Shown here piece after piece: positions 1 through 7,806 of a stretch of 13,498 bases of DNA; within the stretch, counting starts at the first letter, position 1, and each line of letters begins with the position of its first letter. Origin of the DNA: Gracilaria vermiculophylla (taxonomy: Eukaryota; Rhodophyta; Florideophyceae; Gracilariales; Gracilariaceae); assembly GCA_019155205.2 (NCBI GenBank), contig JAHNZQ020003150.1, positions 1,342,414 through 1,355,911 of the forward strand. Direction: 5' to 3'. Both the position numbers and the translations under genes were made by a program. The notes under the pieces were generated by a model. That model was given only the letters and a program-made list of their open reading frames with translations, was not told the origin of the DNA and searched no databases.

Positions 1-212
1 GGTCAGTTGTGCAATTGAGGAGGTGTCTGTTGGCACAATGCCTGCTTTTGCACGTTCGGAGAGGCCTGCCTCTGCTGCGCTCCAGAGATTTGCGGCGGCT
101 GTTGCTGCTGTGACTGTTGCTCATGTTGTTGTTGTATTTGTTCAGGCTGCGCTTGAGAGGCGGTGGAGGGCATGCGCAATACCGACATAGACTGTGCTTT
201 TAAAGACACCAT
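1..212 (-). CDS. Glutamine-rich hypothetical protein, N-terminal part, cut by window edge
   Basis: An open minus-strand frame starts at an ATG at 212-210 and runs off the left edge without a stop, giving about 70 residues. Roughly 22 of these are Gln, with runs such as QQQHEQQSQQQQPP, mixed with Ser, Pro and Ala. Such tracts are common in disordered parts of eukaryotic transcription regulators, but they also arise from simple CAG/CAA repeats in non-coding DNA. No folded domain is visible. The plus strand of the same repeat reads as Leu/Cys-rich and looks less natural. I do not recognise the gene. Whether it is coding depends on sequence beyond the edge. Confidence 0.3.
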
Positions 213-364
213 GGATCTCGCAAGGGGGAACAAGGTGATCGACGAGAACGAGCACGAAGGCGGCGCTGTGGAAAGTGATTACTTTGATATTTTGGCTAAC
301 ATAAGAGTGGCCAATTTTGTGCATGTTAGCAGATGCAATGGCGTTTTGCCACGCAACGTCTAGT

Positions 365-596
365 ACACTATCAGCCGAGCGCCGTTCTCACGAACACGTA
401 CTCTTACCGTGGGTACGAGAGCCTATTACACTCTCTGAGGCTTAAAATCAGACAGTCCGTGGAGAGTTGCACGCGAAAAAAAGTATAAAACAGCAAGTAC
501 CGACTACAGGTAGCTCGAACTTAAGAGGCCGGCAGATCGAACCAGTAAACACTTTGTCAAGTACCAGGCACAGAATATATCCTACGAACTCTCATA
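365..596 (+). promoter_or_regulatory. Leader or 5' LTR region of element A, with TATA box
   Basis: This stretch precedes the primer-binding site of element A and should hold its 5' LTR. A TATA box (TATAAAA) lies at 484-490, about 110 bases before the primer site, as expected for the LTR promoter. The LTR probably ends at a CA at 593-594 (CTCTCA), two bases before the primer site. Its left edge cannot be placed: several TG dinucleotides could start it and none is backed by a matching repeat. By eye this DNA does not resemble the 245-bp LTR at the 3' end of the element. Bases 213-364 hold nothing I can support. Confidence 0.4.
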
Positions 597-609
597 GTTA
601 TGGGCCCAG
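597..609 (+). other. Primer-binding site of element A (half initiator tRNA-Met type)
   Basis: GTTATGGGCCCAG is the exact reverse complement of the anticodon-arm segment CUGGGCCCAUAAC conserved in eukaryotic initiator tRNA-Met. Drosophila copia and yeast Ty5 are known to prime reverse transcription from this part of a tRNA-iMet cleaved in the anticodon loop, not from the 3' CCA end. The site sits two bases after a CA that could end the 5' LTR. It contains ATG because it pairs with the CAU anticodon, and that ATG is also the first codon of the gag frame. Element B has the same motif at 6365-6376. Confidence 0.8.
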
Positions 610-1319
610 AAAGCTCTATTCAGCAGCCGTCTAGGCCCCGTTTCTCGTGGGATATCAGAAGCGTTCCATGGATAGACGGTCGTGGAAATCAGGAACAATA
701 TGCAGCAGCCGTCTCGTCATGGGAAGCTTTTCAAGTTACGCTCTCTGACTCTAACAGCAACAAAATTCCTAAGCAGCAGCGCGGTATCATGTTGCAATCT
801 CAATTGCATGGAAGAGCTAGTAACCTGTGCAAAGCTACTCCACACAGTACGATTCGCTCAGAGAAGAGCACGGGAGCAATTGTGGGCGCGTTAAGTAAGA
901 GAGATCCCCTAGCTGTCGTTATGGACATTTTCCAAGACTTTGTGGGACTATTGAGCACCAAAAAAAACAGTAATGAGAGTTTCAAGAACTTCCATACAAG
1001 GTTTTAGGCTCTAGTTTCTCAATTAAACGCGCATAGACCGGAGGCTAAATTATCAGATTCTATAATAGTCTTTGCTCTTATGGCTAACACAGACGTGGAT
1101 AGCAATCAACGAGTTTCTGTACTGGCCAACGCCGCTCCGAAGGACTCCAGCTTTGCGTCTTCGTTGACAACTACGGACTACCTCAAATCGGTATCGTACG
1201 ATGTTTTTGCATTTGTACTGAGGCAGTGTGACAAGATGCGTATTCAATGGTCGGAGCAGTCGCTGCGAACGATCTCCAGTAATGTTGCGCACTGCGTGGA
1301 GCGTGGTACTGGGTCATGA
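600..1319 (+). pseudogene. gag: Gag (capsid) region of element A, broken
   Basis: One frame runs from the ATG at 600 to 1319, interrupted only by TAG at 1005-1007. It encodes about 239 residues. The pattern matches copia-type gag (UBN2/DUF4219-like): an early W-x-x-F segment (SSWEAF), the SQLHGRA region, then FKNFHTRF followed by the stop and ALVSQLN, as in the usual F-x-x-L-V-x-x-L stretch. In its live form it would form the virus-like particle and bind element RNA. No other in-frame ATG exists between an upstream stop at 546 and the conserved region, so the start inside the primer site is the only candidate. A relic of a CCHC zinc knuckle lies downstream in another frame near 1394 (CHKGEKFGY, where the second Cys and the His are replaced). 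Confidence 0.75.
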
Positions 1320-1586
1320 AAAAAACGGTCCAGTAATGGAAAGATTCCCGAAGAACGCCAAAGCAGATCGCAAGGCTCAAGAGCGAGACGAAGTGTCATA
1401 AGGGTGAGAAGTTCGGATACTAGAAGAATGACCATCACGAGGATGGGTCGCTCAAGCGTGGAGCACAATCTCTGGATTCTGCAGCAACCAGACAGGAATC
1501 TGAAAGGAATGTAGTACGGTTTAACATGGCTACTCTCAGTGAAGGCAGCACCGAGCTGAACACCTTGGAGAGTTTCGAGAGACTCC

Positions 1587-1890
1587 TGGCTGGATGATTA
1601 GGCGCCGTATTGTAAAATTGGTGCCGTTGAACTGAAACTAATCTCCCACATCGTCTGTCCAAAATGGAACTGTGCGCTAGGCTCGCTGCCCTACTCCGTG
1701 GCACATCGTCCTTACAGGAAGTATGGAAGGGGAGAACACAAGAGCGAGGCGAAGAGAATTCTAGGGTCGGTAGTCTTTAAAGCACAGACCGACGAAGGGG
1801 GCACTGTGCAAATATAGCAGCTCTTTATTGCAGGCTCATCTCAGTGGGTCATCGGACGGAACGTAACGAGCTATTGCGACATTCTGCACG
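1587..1890 (+). pseudogene. Aspartic protease region of element A, broken
   Basis: The frame is the same as gag. The motif LDD-stop-APY at 1590-1610 is placed like the D-T/S-G-A active site of retropepsins: Asp codons lie at 1593 and 1596, and a TAG at 1599-1601 stands where the Gly should be. About 88 codons further on, SQWVIGRNVT at 1839-1868 matches the conserved C-terminal I-[IL]-G-R-[DN] motif of retropepsins. Another stop lies at 1815. The live enzyme would cut the Gag-Pol polyprotein inside the particle. Similarity between the two motifs is weak, so the exact limits are approximate. Confidence 0.6.
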
Positions 1891-2122
1891 CTTAAACAAA
1901 ATAAATTGGTACTGCCATCGGATCCAAAAAGTAAGCACAAAATAAAGCATCAGTATAGTAGATAAGGACATGCACACCTAAGTGCTCCACTCTGCATTTT
2001 CCTCTAGCAACAGTGTGCTATCTCCGGAAAAATAGACAACATTGATCTGCCCTTCTGCAATAATTGGAGAAAATGTGCACAAAAGACCATGGAAGGATGG
2101 CAGAAAGATCGTAGACAAAGTC

Positions 2123-3060
2123 CACAAGCACACCTGCGGGCATTCGAGCTACACAGACGTTCGGGTACTACTGGATCGTAACAGCTTATGAAACCACCAG
2201 GTGGATAAGTACCTACAGGCTCTTATGGAGCGTTGCATCGCATGCAACACAACGACCAAGCTAAAGAAGACCAGGAAGGTATCTCTTACCAACAGCCTGG
2301 TCATTCATTGATATAGTGTGCATAGGCCAAATGTTCTTGGGGCAACATTGCGTAATGTACATCATGGACTTTTCCTCACGTTATTCTGCTGGAGCTTCCG
2401 TTGAAGATACGTCGATGGAGAAAGCGATTGAAGTTTTTGATGCGCACTGTATAACTCTCTTTTGACCGTCGCAGGTGTTTACTTACGATCCTGGATTTAA
2501 GAATACTATTTTTCTGAAGTACTTAGGAAGTTTTCACATAGAGACAAGACCGTTGTTACCCCGTAGGCATAACAAGAACGTGCTAGAATCAAAGCACAGA
2601 ATAATCAGAGATGTATTTATACAGCTTGAGGAGGCTCAACTAGAGAGTAAAAGGAACTCGCCAAACGCTGCGTACATTCATCAAGTACTCCGGGTTTGAA
2701 ATGACCTTCACGGAAGTGACATACTCTCAGCACAGGAATAGGCCCAAGGAAACGATCGGCCTATCGAATCCGAAACCATTCCGGAACTGGTATCTCAAGA
2801 CCTCGTCGATGCACATCAGAACTTGCTCGCGAAAAGGAAGTTGACACTAATCCTTCGTTCTGAGTCCATCGCGGGGGTGCCTATTGCTGTAGGTGACATG
2901 GTTCAGATCGTTTTGAAAAATCTCCACAAGCAGAGGGGAAAGTGGGCAACCAACAAGCCAGTGCTGGCGTATTATATTGCAAATAGCACTGTTACATTCG
3001 CAGGATCGAAGAAGAGAAAAATATCTGCTTCTATCGAGGGTGTCAGACCGGTCATTTGTA
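2123..3060 (+). pseudogene. Integrase of element A, broken
   Basis: Integrase joins the cDNA copy to host DNA. The N-terminal zinc finger is visible in frame 2 as H-x3-H-x30-C-x2-C (His codons 2129 and 2141, Cys codons 2234 and 2243), with one stop inside. The catalytic core follows in frame 0: first Asp at 2310 (FIDIV), then MDFSSRY, second Asp at 2487 (TYDPGFKN) and Glu at 2586 (VLESKH), a spacing of D-58-D-32-E. A TGA at 2463-2465 breaks the core, with more stops at 2697 and near 2739. The C-terminal part at 2889-3055 carries VGDMV, GKW at 2937-2945 and GVRPV, resembling the small beta-barrel (GPY/F-like) C-terminal module of retroviral integrases. Confidence 0.85.
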
Positions 3061-3404
3061 GCAATGAGCTAGCTGCTGCTGTGCAAGATGAAGTAGATGA
3101 ATTAGACAGAAACTTGGAAGAGGTTGTACAACGTCTGGTGAACAATTCTGAACACACCGAAGAAGAGGAAGGTTTGTACATGGAAAACAGAATGCAGACC
3201 GAAGAGGAACCGAAAAGCTTTGGCCCCAATTTCTCAGTGGTTGGCGACAAAATCCAGGTGTATTGGCCGATCCATAAGCAGTTTTACAAGGGAACAGTAG
3301 AGAAGCACGACGAGAAGCCTGGTAAGTATTCAGTACGTGACGATGATGTAGATAAAGAAGTACTAGATCTCAAAGACGAAGTATGGAACCACATTAAGGA
3401 CTAA
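3061..3404 (+). pseudogene. Acidic linker and Tudor-like domain in pol of element A
   Basis: After the integrase C-terminal module comes a Glu-rich linker (3061-3215; for example VDELDRNLEEVV and HTEEEEG), then a compact domain at 3216-3404. Its pattern VGDKIQVYWP, FYKGTV, GKYSV, DDDVDKEVLDL, EVW closely follows Tudor/Agenet-type barrels: G-x-x-[IV]-x-V-x-W, then [FY]-Y-x-G-x-[VI], then a Y-x-V-x-Y-D-D-G-D-x-E-x-L-x-L strand pair. Aromatic residues that could form a methyl-lysine cage are present (YW, FY, YSV). The family assignment is by eye. The segment is intact from 2823 to the TAA at 3402. A Tudor-like reader beside integrase could guide the element to marked chromatin, by analogy with the chromodomains of chromoviruses; that role is inference. 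Confidence 0.6.
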
Positions 3405-4212
3405 GGAGAAACCACCAAGACAAACAACATACATTTTGCTCCTCAAACAGAAGGGGCAGAAGTTCAGCTTTTGCCTGGGGACGAACTCAAAAGTTCGGAA
3501 AAGAAACTTATCAATGTGTCCTTCAAAGCATTCTGTACCGGGGAGTTTGTGTTTCATCCGGCACAAGGGTTACCGCAGTATGCAGCAGAGAACTCTGATC
3601 AGAGAGAAGAGAAGTCGTTCAAAAAGAACGTGTGCGACGTTGTAGTTCTTGACGTTCCACACGATGCCGACATTTTCACATGCTACGTCGTCTACAAGGT
3701 CAAGCAGTGCGATGAGATTCCCTCATTCTAAAGACAAGGATTGCAGTTCATGGTAACAAGTATCATCACAATGATGTACTGAAAAACGATTTTGCAACCT
3801 GTCTCCCTGTTCGAATAAGGATTTTGTTGTCACTGGCAACGATCTTTCGGTGGTCCTTTGCGAAGATAAACTTTAAAAGTGGCTTTCTACAGACAAATCC
3901 AAGCGAGATGTCTACGTGATCCCGCAGAGAGCGTGCAAAACCCGACATCAACACTACTGGCTCTTACGATTGGCAGCCTACGTCATCGCGAACGCCGGAG
4001 CAAAATGGAGAGAGTTAAGTGATGATGTGCTCAGAAGCTTTGGACTTTTGCAACGTGTGTGTATGTTCCGCAATTATCTTATCTGAAAAACAATGGTAAG
4101 ATTATTGTCACTGCCGTCGAAGTTGTGGACAATTTTCTGTTTGGAGGAGAAAGGAAGAAGTTAAAAATTCGTCATTGAGAACGTTGGTGAGGCCTACAAG
4201 CTGGGGAAGATC
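3405..4212 (+). pseudogene. Reverse transcriptase of element A (RVT_2 type), broken
   Basis: This is the copia-type reverse transcriptase. The lead-in frame (3405-3731) ends with CYVVYKVKQ, which corresponds to the usual W-V-Y-K-[VI]-K. It continues in frame 2 as KTRIAVHGNKY (the K-A-R-L-V-x-x-G box), then KINFKSGFLQ at 3863-3892. An Asn codon at 3869-3871 stands there where the first catalytic Asp (D-V-K-x-A-F-L) is expected. LAAYVIANAGAKW near 3970-4008 in frame 1 matches the A-L-Y-G-L-x-x-[AS]-x-x-x-W box. VVDN at 4122-4133 in frame 0 replaces the Y-V-D-D catalytic motif. At least four frame changes and several stops are present. The enzyme is dead. Confidence 0.82.
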
Positions 4213-5034
4213 TTGTATGGACCTGGTAGAATTCCTTTCTACAGGTCCATCATTTCGCAAGCCGAGGACTCGACAGTCACGATCAATGGAGATGGAAAAA
4301 GGCAACGGTTTCAGAAGCCAACTATATCTCGAATTCTTCGAAAGGAGCAAGACTCTCATTTGAACAGTATCGAATTGGCAGCTTTCAGATCTCTTACCAG
4401 TAGCATTGGGTGGTTGGGAGTCGCAGCGTCATCATTCGGCGCGTTTAACGCTAGTAATTTACAGCAGAAAGGTCCTATGCAACTTGTCAAGGATCTTGTA
4501 TCGCAGCTAAATATGATCAGAAACTTGAAGAAGAAGCGCACATCGCTGAAGTTTGCACAACCTATTGGAAACCGTAAATACGAAGCTTCCGTTGTTGTTT
4601 TCTCGGACGCAAGCCGATCCGAAGACTACGTACAGTTTGGATTCGGAGCTGGGCTCGTTGTTGGGGAACAACAGAGCAATGCCGTTATTCATGTCATCTA
4701 TTGGAGTTCACATAAGTCCATGAGGCCCGTCAAGTCAATTGGATCCGCCGAAACGTTGGCAGCCGAGGCAGCCATAGAAGAGGGAAAGCTGTTGAATAGG
4801 TCTTTTTCATCTCTACTAGTCGTTGATGGTGGCCTTTGGATCATTGTGGACTCAAAGGACCCATTTGCTACTCTTTCCACGTGCGGAAATGCTGCCGATA
4901 GATTTATTCATGGGGACGTTTCAGGAATCAGGTATGAGTTTGAAATGGGTATTATCCTTCGAATGATTTGGATTCCTGAAAATTGTGGTATTGCCAGCCC
5001 TCCTCTCGAGGTAGTAAAGCACAACGTCCGTTAG
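4213..5034 (+). pseudogene. RNase H and C-terminal end of pol of element A
   Basis: A long open frame of 273 codons ends at TAG 5032-5034. Its start joins the end of reverse transcriptase (GKILYGPGRIPFY). The RNase H fold is recognisable from about 4560: SDAS with Asp codon 4606, GFGAGL, YWSSHKS, then SAETLAAEAA with Glu codon 4750, and VDSKD with Asp codon 4849. These fit the first three catalytic acids of Ty1/copia RNase H. The last conserved segment, normally N-P-A-D-x-L-T-K-P-L, reads ENCGIASPPLE here, so the final Asp is missing. The inverted copy at about 8945 has a similarly altered CGTVSPPLE and also stops right after the shared KHNVR (TAA instead of TAG), which supports this as the true pol end. 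Confidence 0.82.
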
Positions 5035-5292
5035 GAGTATTTGTTGACTCCAAAGGTGCGTGTTCCTAAGGGTGGTCTCCAGTATCCGCTCTCGCGATCC
5101 GAGCAAAATCTTAAAAGAGATCCGCAAACACCAAGCGGAGGAAGAGGTTCACTGGGCGGACAATGCTCCTACAGACGCTGCTATGATGCGACCTGGGCAC
5201 CAACGGCTTAGAAACCTGAGTTGATCGACGAGAAACTCCAACCGGAAAAGGTGATGAAGGCTCAAGGGTGCTTGTCTTTAATTTCCCAGAGG
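5035..5292 (+). other. Untranslated spacer between pol and 3' LTR of element A
   Basis: About 258 bases separate the pol stop from the LTR. Against the inverted copy (8630-8905), differences in the first 177 bases fall on all three codon positions (about 10, 8 and 6 for first, second and third), so there is no sign of selection on a protein although indels are lacking. A purine-rich stretch GGAAAAGGTGATGAAGG lies near 5240-5260. The base run CAGAGG directly precedes the LTR and is the best, though short, candidate for the polypurine primer. Confidence 0.5.
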
Positions 5293-5537
5293 TGGAGCTC
5301 AATCGGCAGATTAAGTATCAATCCCGGAGCCCGCCTCAGCAGGTCCTATTACTGTAGTAATAACCTGCGTAAAGTAACTAAAATAAATATTAGTTCTATC
5401 GTCCCTTAAGGATACTGAAGCGCACGCGGGCAGAGATATACACCACGTGGTTCGGTAAATAAAATACGAGCCCTCCTTAGAAATATTATACCATAAGGCT
5501 ACTCAACCATTTTTCCCTTAGGAGCCACTGTACTACA
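5293..5537 (+). repeat. 3' LTR of element A (245 bp)
   Basis: The limits come from comparison with the inverted copy at 8386-8629 (244 bp). Both start with TG after CAGAGG and end with TACTACA. In the inverted copy the ends form a perfect TGTAG/CTACA inverted repeat, while here the left end is TGGAG. A TATA-like ATAAAATACGAG lies at about 5459-5470, followed by a conserved GCCCTCCTT. The five bases after the LTR are TACAC. No partner copy could be recognised upstream of the primer-binding site at 597. Confidence 0.7.
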
Positions 5538-6081
5538 TACACCCTTTCCTAAATTGCACCACGTCCTCGAGATGCATCTTCCAATTCCTTGCTTCGTGGA
5601 GTAGCTCCTATTTGTGTTGCTGCAAGCGCGTCCTGCGGCGATTGACACATTCTCTCCTTCAGGCGTTCCTTCATACTTCCATACTCCTGCGCGGCGTTCC
5701 GCCGCCGGCTCGTGTTTTATCCCTTGCGATATTTGCGGGTCGTGCTCTACCTTAATTTGGCTTCGTCTGCTACATGTTGGCGTAGCTTCTTGGTGCTACC
5801 GCGCCAGTTGGCGGCGTGAGGTTCCTCGCCCTCCAGCGTGCCGCGCGCGGTGCAGGGGCACAACTTCCGTGGACGGAGCGTGGGTCAGTACAGAGTGGAC
5901 ACCGACCCCCTCGAGTCATTTGCCACGCCGATTCGTTCGAGTATTCTTCTTCTGGAAATACTCGTTTCATCGCGTCCGTTTATTTAATATCCATGAAGGC
6001 GCAAGTCTCATAATCCTGTCGTCTGCGCCCCCATCGGTCTCCACTGGATATGACCGTACGCCTCGCTATGAAGCTCCGAGT
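5538..6081. other. GC-rich spacer without a convincing gene
   Basis: The DNA between the end of element A and the LTR of element B is more GC-rich than either element and is probably host sequence. A 160-codon plus-strand frame (5614-6096) has no ATG start, is rich in Arg, Ser and Cys and shows no motif. Minus-strand frames overlap it with equally odd composition. I see no RNA gene. The jump in base composition at 6082 marks the start of element B. Confidence 0.5.
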
Positions 6082-6359
6082 TGTAGAAGCATATAGAAGC
6101 TTCTGGGAAGCAACTAGAAATGGCTAATATCTAGAGACTTGTAGAAGGTTCTATAGAAGAAATTATGTAGAAGTATTTTATGCTTTATGATAGAAACTAT
6201 TAAAAGTTCTAGACGACTATAGAACTTTTTGAGAACACCTTCTAAGAAGGAATTGCAGACCAGGTTTGATGAATGATAAAAGTCAAGCAGAGTCATCGAG
6301 ATAAATCAACAGTACGCTTTCTCAAGTTTATCCTAAGCTCTGTACTACACCTTTTTACA
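6082..6359 (+). repeat. 5' LTR of element B (278 bp)
   Basis: The proposed LTR begins TGTAGAAG and ends CTTTTTACA, so its ends are near-inverted (TGTA and TACA). Four bases follow before the primer-site region. It is AT-rich, with a sharp boundary against the GC-rich DNA on its left. It carries many GAA/TTC blocks (TAGAAG, AGAAGCTTCT at 6094-6103, AGAAGGTTCT near 6146-6155) and a hairpin with a 10-bp stem (6202-6211 with 6220-6229). The 3' LTR is missing, so the limits rest on the TG/CA ends and the primer site only. Confidence 0.65.
6202..6229 (+). other. 10-bp-stem hairpin in the LTR of element B
   Basis: AAAAGTTCTA at 6202-6211 and TAGAACTTTT at 6220-6229 are perfect reverse complements separated by eight bases. 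The arms also contain the GTTC/GAAC core. It could be an RNA stem-loop in the R/U5 part of the transcript or a dyad protein-binding site; the sequence alone does not decide. Confidence 0.55.
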
Positions 6360-6364
6360 ATAGT

Positions 6365-6376
6365 TTATGGGCCCAG
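6365..6376 (+). other. Primer-binding site of element B (half initiator tRNA-Met type)
   Basis: TTATGGGCCCAG matches 12 of the 13 bases found at the primer site of element A and pairs with the anticodon arm of initiator tRNA-Met. It lies five bases after the CA that ends the LTR. Here the embedded ATG opens only a six-codon frame (MGPDYA, then TAA), and gag starts 270 bases further on, the usual arrangement. Confidence 0.75.
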
Positions 6377-6636
6377 ACTACGCCTAAGTCAATCTCGTCG
6401 CTAGTACAACAGCTTAGAAGTCGGCTGTGAACTTCAAATCCGAACAACATCGTAGAAGTTCGAGATTGTACGAAAAGCAAAGAATTGAACAGTACAGAAA
6501 TCAGAATTTCAAAAACCGTGCCATCAGAATCGGGCAAAACTGACAAAAACCGTCAAAAACCGTAATCGACCGCACAGTACAGTACGCTGTGTCATTTCCG
6601 AAAATCGAAATTCGTTAATTCACGTCAACAAGAAAC
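6377..6636 (+). other. Untranslated leader of element B with short direct repeats
   Basis: This non-coding stretch lies between the primer site and the gag ATG. CAAAAACCGT occurs three times (6510-6519, 6544-6553 and 6554-6563, the last two in tandem). Packaging or dimerisation signals are expected in such leaders, but nothing can be assigned. Confidence 0.45.
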
Positions 6637-7373
6637 ATGGATATAGAAGAGAAAAGTATGTTCAAAATAGAGAAACTTAATGGAGATTATTATTTCTCAT
6701 GGAAATTTCGCATGACAAATTACGTTAAGAAGAAGGGGTATTGGAAAGCTGTAGCAGAAGAGGAAAATAATGCCACTGCTAATGAGAAAACATGAATAGA
6801 TATTTGTTTATCAGTCGATGATAATCATATAGTCTATGTTGAGTCATGAAAAACCGGTACAGAAGCCTGGAACGCCCTAGAAGAAGTCTAAAAAAATATG
6901 GGTATGGGGAACAAAATGGATACGGAGGAGCGCTCTACGTCAAAAAGGCTCCACGAGGGAGAATCAGCCAAACAACATATAGAAGAATAAAAACGTCTCG
7001 AAACAAAATTAAAACAGCTCGGGGTGGATAAAACGAAAAAAGAATATAGTATGAGATTATTGCGTAGCTTACCACAAAGCTATGAAAGTTTGGTTGTTAC
7101 ATTGGAAAATATAGCTGATAGCTAAGCATTGCAGAAATACACGCTATAATTTTGCGTGAAGAGTGCAGACAACAATCGTCTAAAAAGCAAGAAAAATCTG
7201 GAAGTCTCCTGCAAGGAAAAGTCAACAATCAAAAATACAAACTTCCCTATAAATTTGACTGCTGTGGAAGGAAAGGGCACAAAAGTGCGGACTGTAGAAA
7301 GCGCAAAAAGGATACGAATAATTCTACACAGTCCAAAACGAGCAATAAGTCCTCCGGAAAGTTTTTGATGGCT
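6637..7373 (+). pseudogene. gag: Gag of element B with defective zinc knuckle, broken
   Basis: The frame opens at ATG 6637 (MDIEEKSMFKIEKLNG). The typical copia gag pattern follows: L-N-G-x-x-[YF]-x-x-W-x-x-[RK]-M near 6688-6717, KTGTEAWNALEE, and LLRSLPQSYESLV near 7057-7095, where the live protein would form the particle shell. In-frame stops fall after NEKT, YVES, EEV and HIEE. A frame change near 7118 moves the reading frame to IAEIHAIILREE, which continues to a CCHC knuckle at 7254-7295: C-G-R-K-G-H-x4-C is intact (Cys 7263, His 7278, Cys 7293), but the first zinc ligand is Phe (TTT at 7254-7256) instead of Cys. A basic tail follows. Confidence 0.8.
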
Positions 7374-7806
7374 AAAAAATACCAAAGAAAAATCTACGGA
7401 ACATGGTATATGGACTCTGGTGCATCCTTCCACATGACCAATAATCGAAATTAGTTTATGGAGGATACTTTAAAAAAGAACTGAGCCAATTACCATCAGA
7501 CTAGGAGATGAAACCCATGTCAAATTAACAGAAAAGAGAAACAAACTTATGGAAATTTCTGTGAATGGCTCTATAAAGACAATGCTTGTGTAAGATGTTT
7601 TATTCGTCCCGGAAATTGCTACGAACATTTTATCCATTGGGCAAATTGATGAACGTGGACATCGAGTTTATTTTCAAAAAGGGCGGTGCACCGTTTTAGC
7701 CAAATATCCAAATGAAAAACTCCTTCAGGTCAAGAAAGAAAATTCTACATACTGCTCTAAGACCTCCAAGAAGATCGAGGAAAATTATGTTGCATACTCA
7801 GCCACT
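7374..7806 (+). pseudogene. Aspartic protease region of element B, broken
   Basis: The sequence WYMDSGASFHMT contains the D-S-G-A-S active site of copia proteases (catalytic Asp codon 7413-7415). TAG at 7452-7454 and a frame change before 7486 break it. The rest continues as ITIRLGDETHV, then MEISVNGSIKTMLV, TAA at 7591-7593, DVLFVPEIATNILSIGQI and GHRVYF, which is the standard second half of the copia protease (x-G-D-G-x, V-L-Y-V-P-x-L-x-x-N-L-L-S). The following GAG-pre-integrase linker is intact. Gag, protease and integrase would have been one polyprotein. Confidence 0.82.

Larger units (their letters stand above)
597..5537 (+). mobile_element. Decayed Ty1/copia LTR retrotransposon (element A)
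   Basis: The domain order is gag, protease, integrase, reverse transcriptase, RNase H, then LTR, which defines Ty1/copia (Pseudoviridae-type) elements and excludes Ty3/gypsy, where integrase comes last. Most of the polyprotein, from 600 to about 3731, still lies in one reading frame, so gag and pol were probably a single ORF. Detours into other frames occur near 1394 and 2123-2245, with further frame changes near 3728, 3950, 4110 and 4165, and in-frame stops at 1005, 1599, 1815, 2463, 2697 and 3402, among others. The element cannot make its own proteins. The right end is the LTR at 5293-5537. The left end is certain only from the primer-binding site; the 5' LTR is not resolved. Confidence 0.88.

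Noticed and set aside
1791..1802. DEGGT as the protease active site of element A
   Set aside because: It is only 22 codons before the GRN motif, too close for a retropepsin. The LDD-stop-APY at 1590 is better placed.
5035..5211. A 59-codon frame after the pol stop that has no indels between the two element copies
   Set aside because: Changes between copies fall evenly on first, second and third positions and many alter the residue, so no protein selection is visible. The preceding stop is TAG in one copy and TAA in the other.
5111..5302. 63-codon minus-strand frame closely similar to the plus-strand frame at 8620-8811
   Set aside because: The similarity comes from the inverted copies of the retroelement end. 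Both are antisense to the pol/LTR spacer, and differences between copies do not favour third codon positions in the sense frame either.
5614..6096. 160-codon plus-strand frame
   Set aside because: It has no ATG start, a Ser/Arg/Cys-rich composition without motifs, and runs into the LTR of element B.
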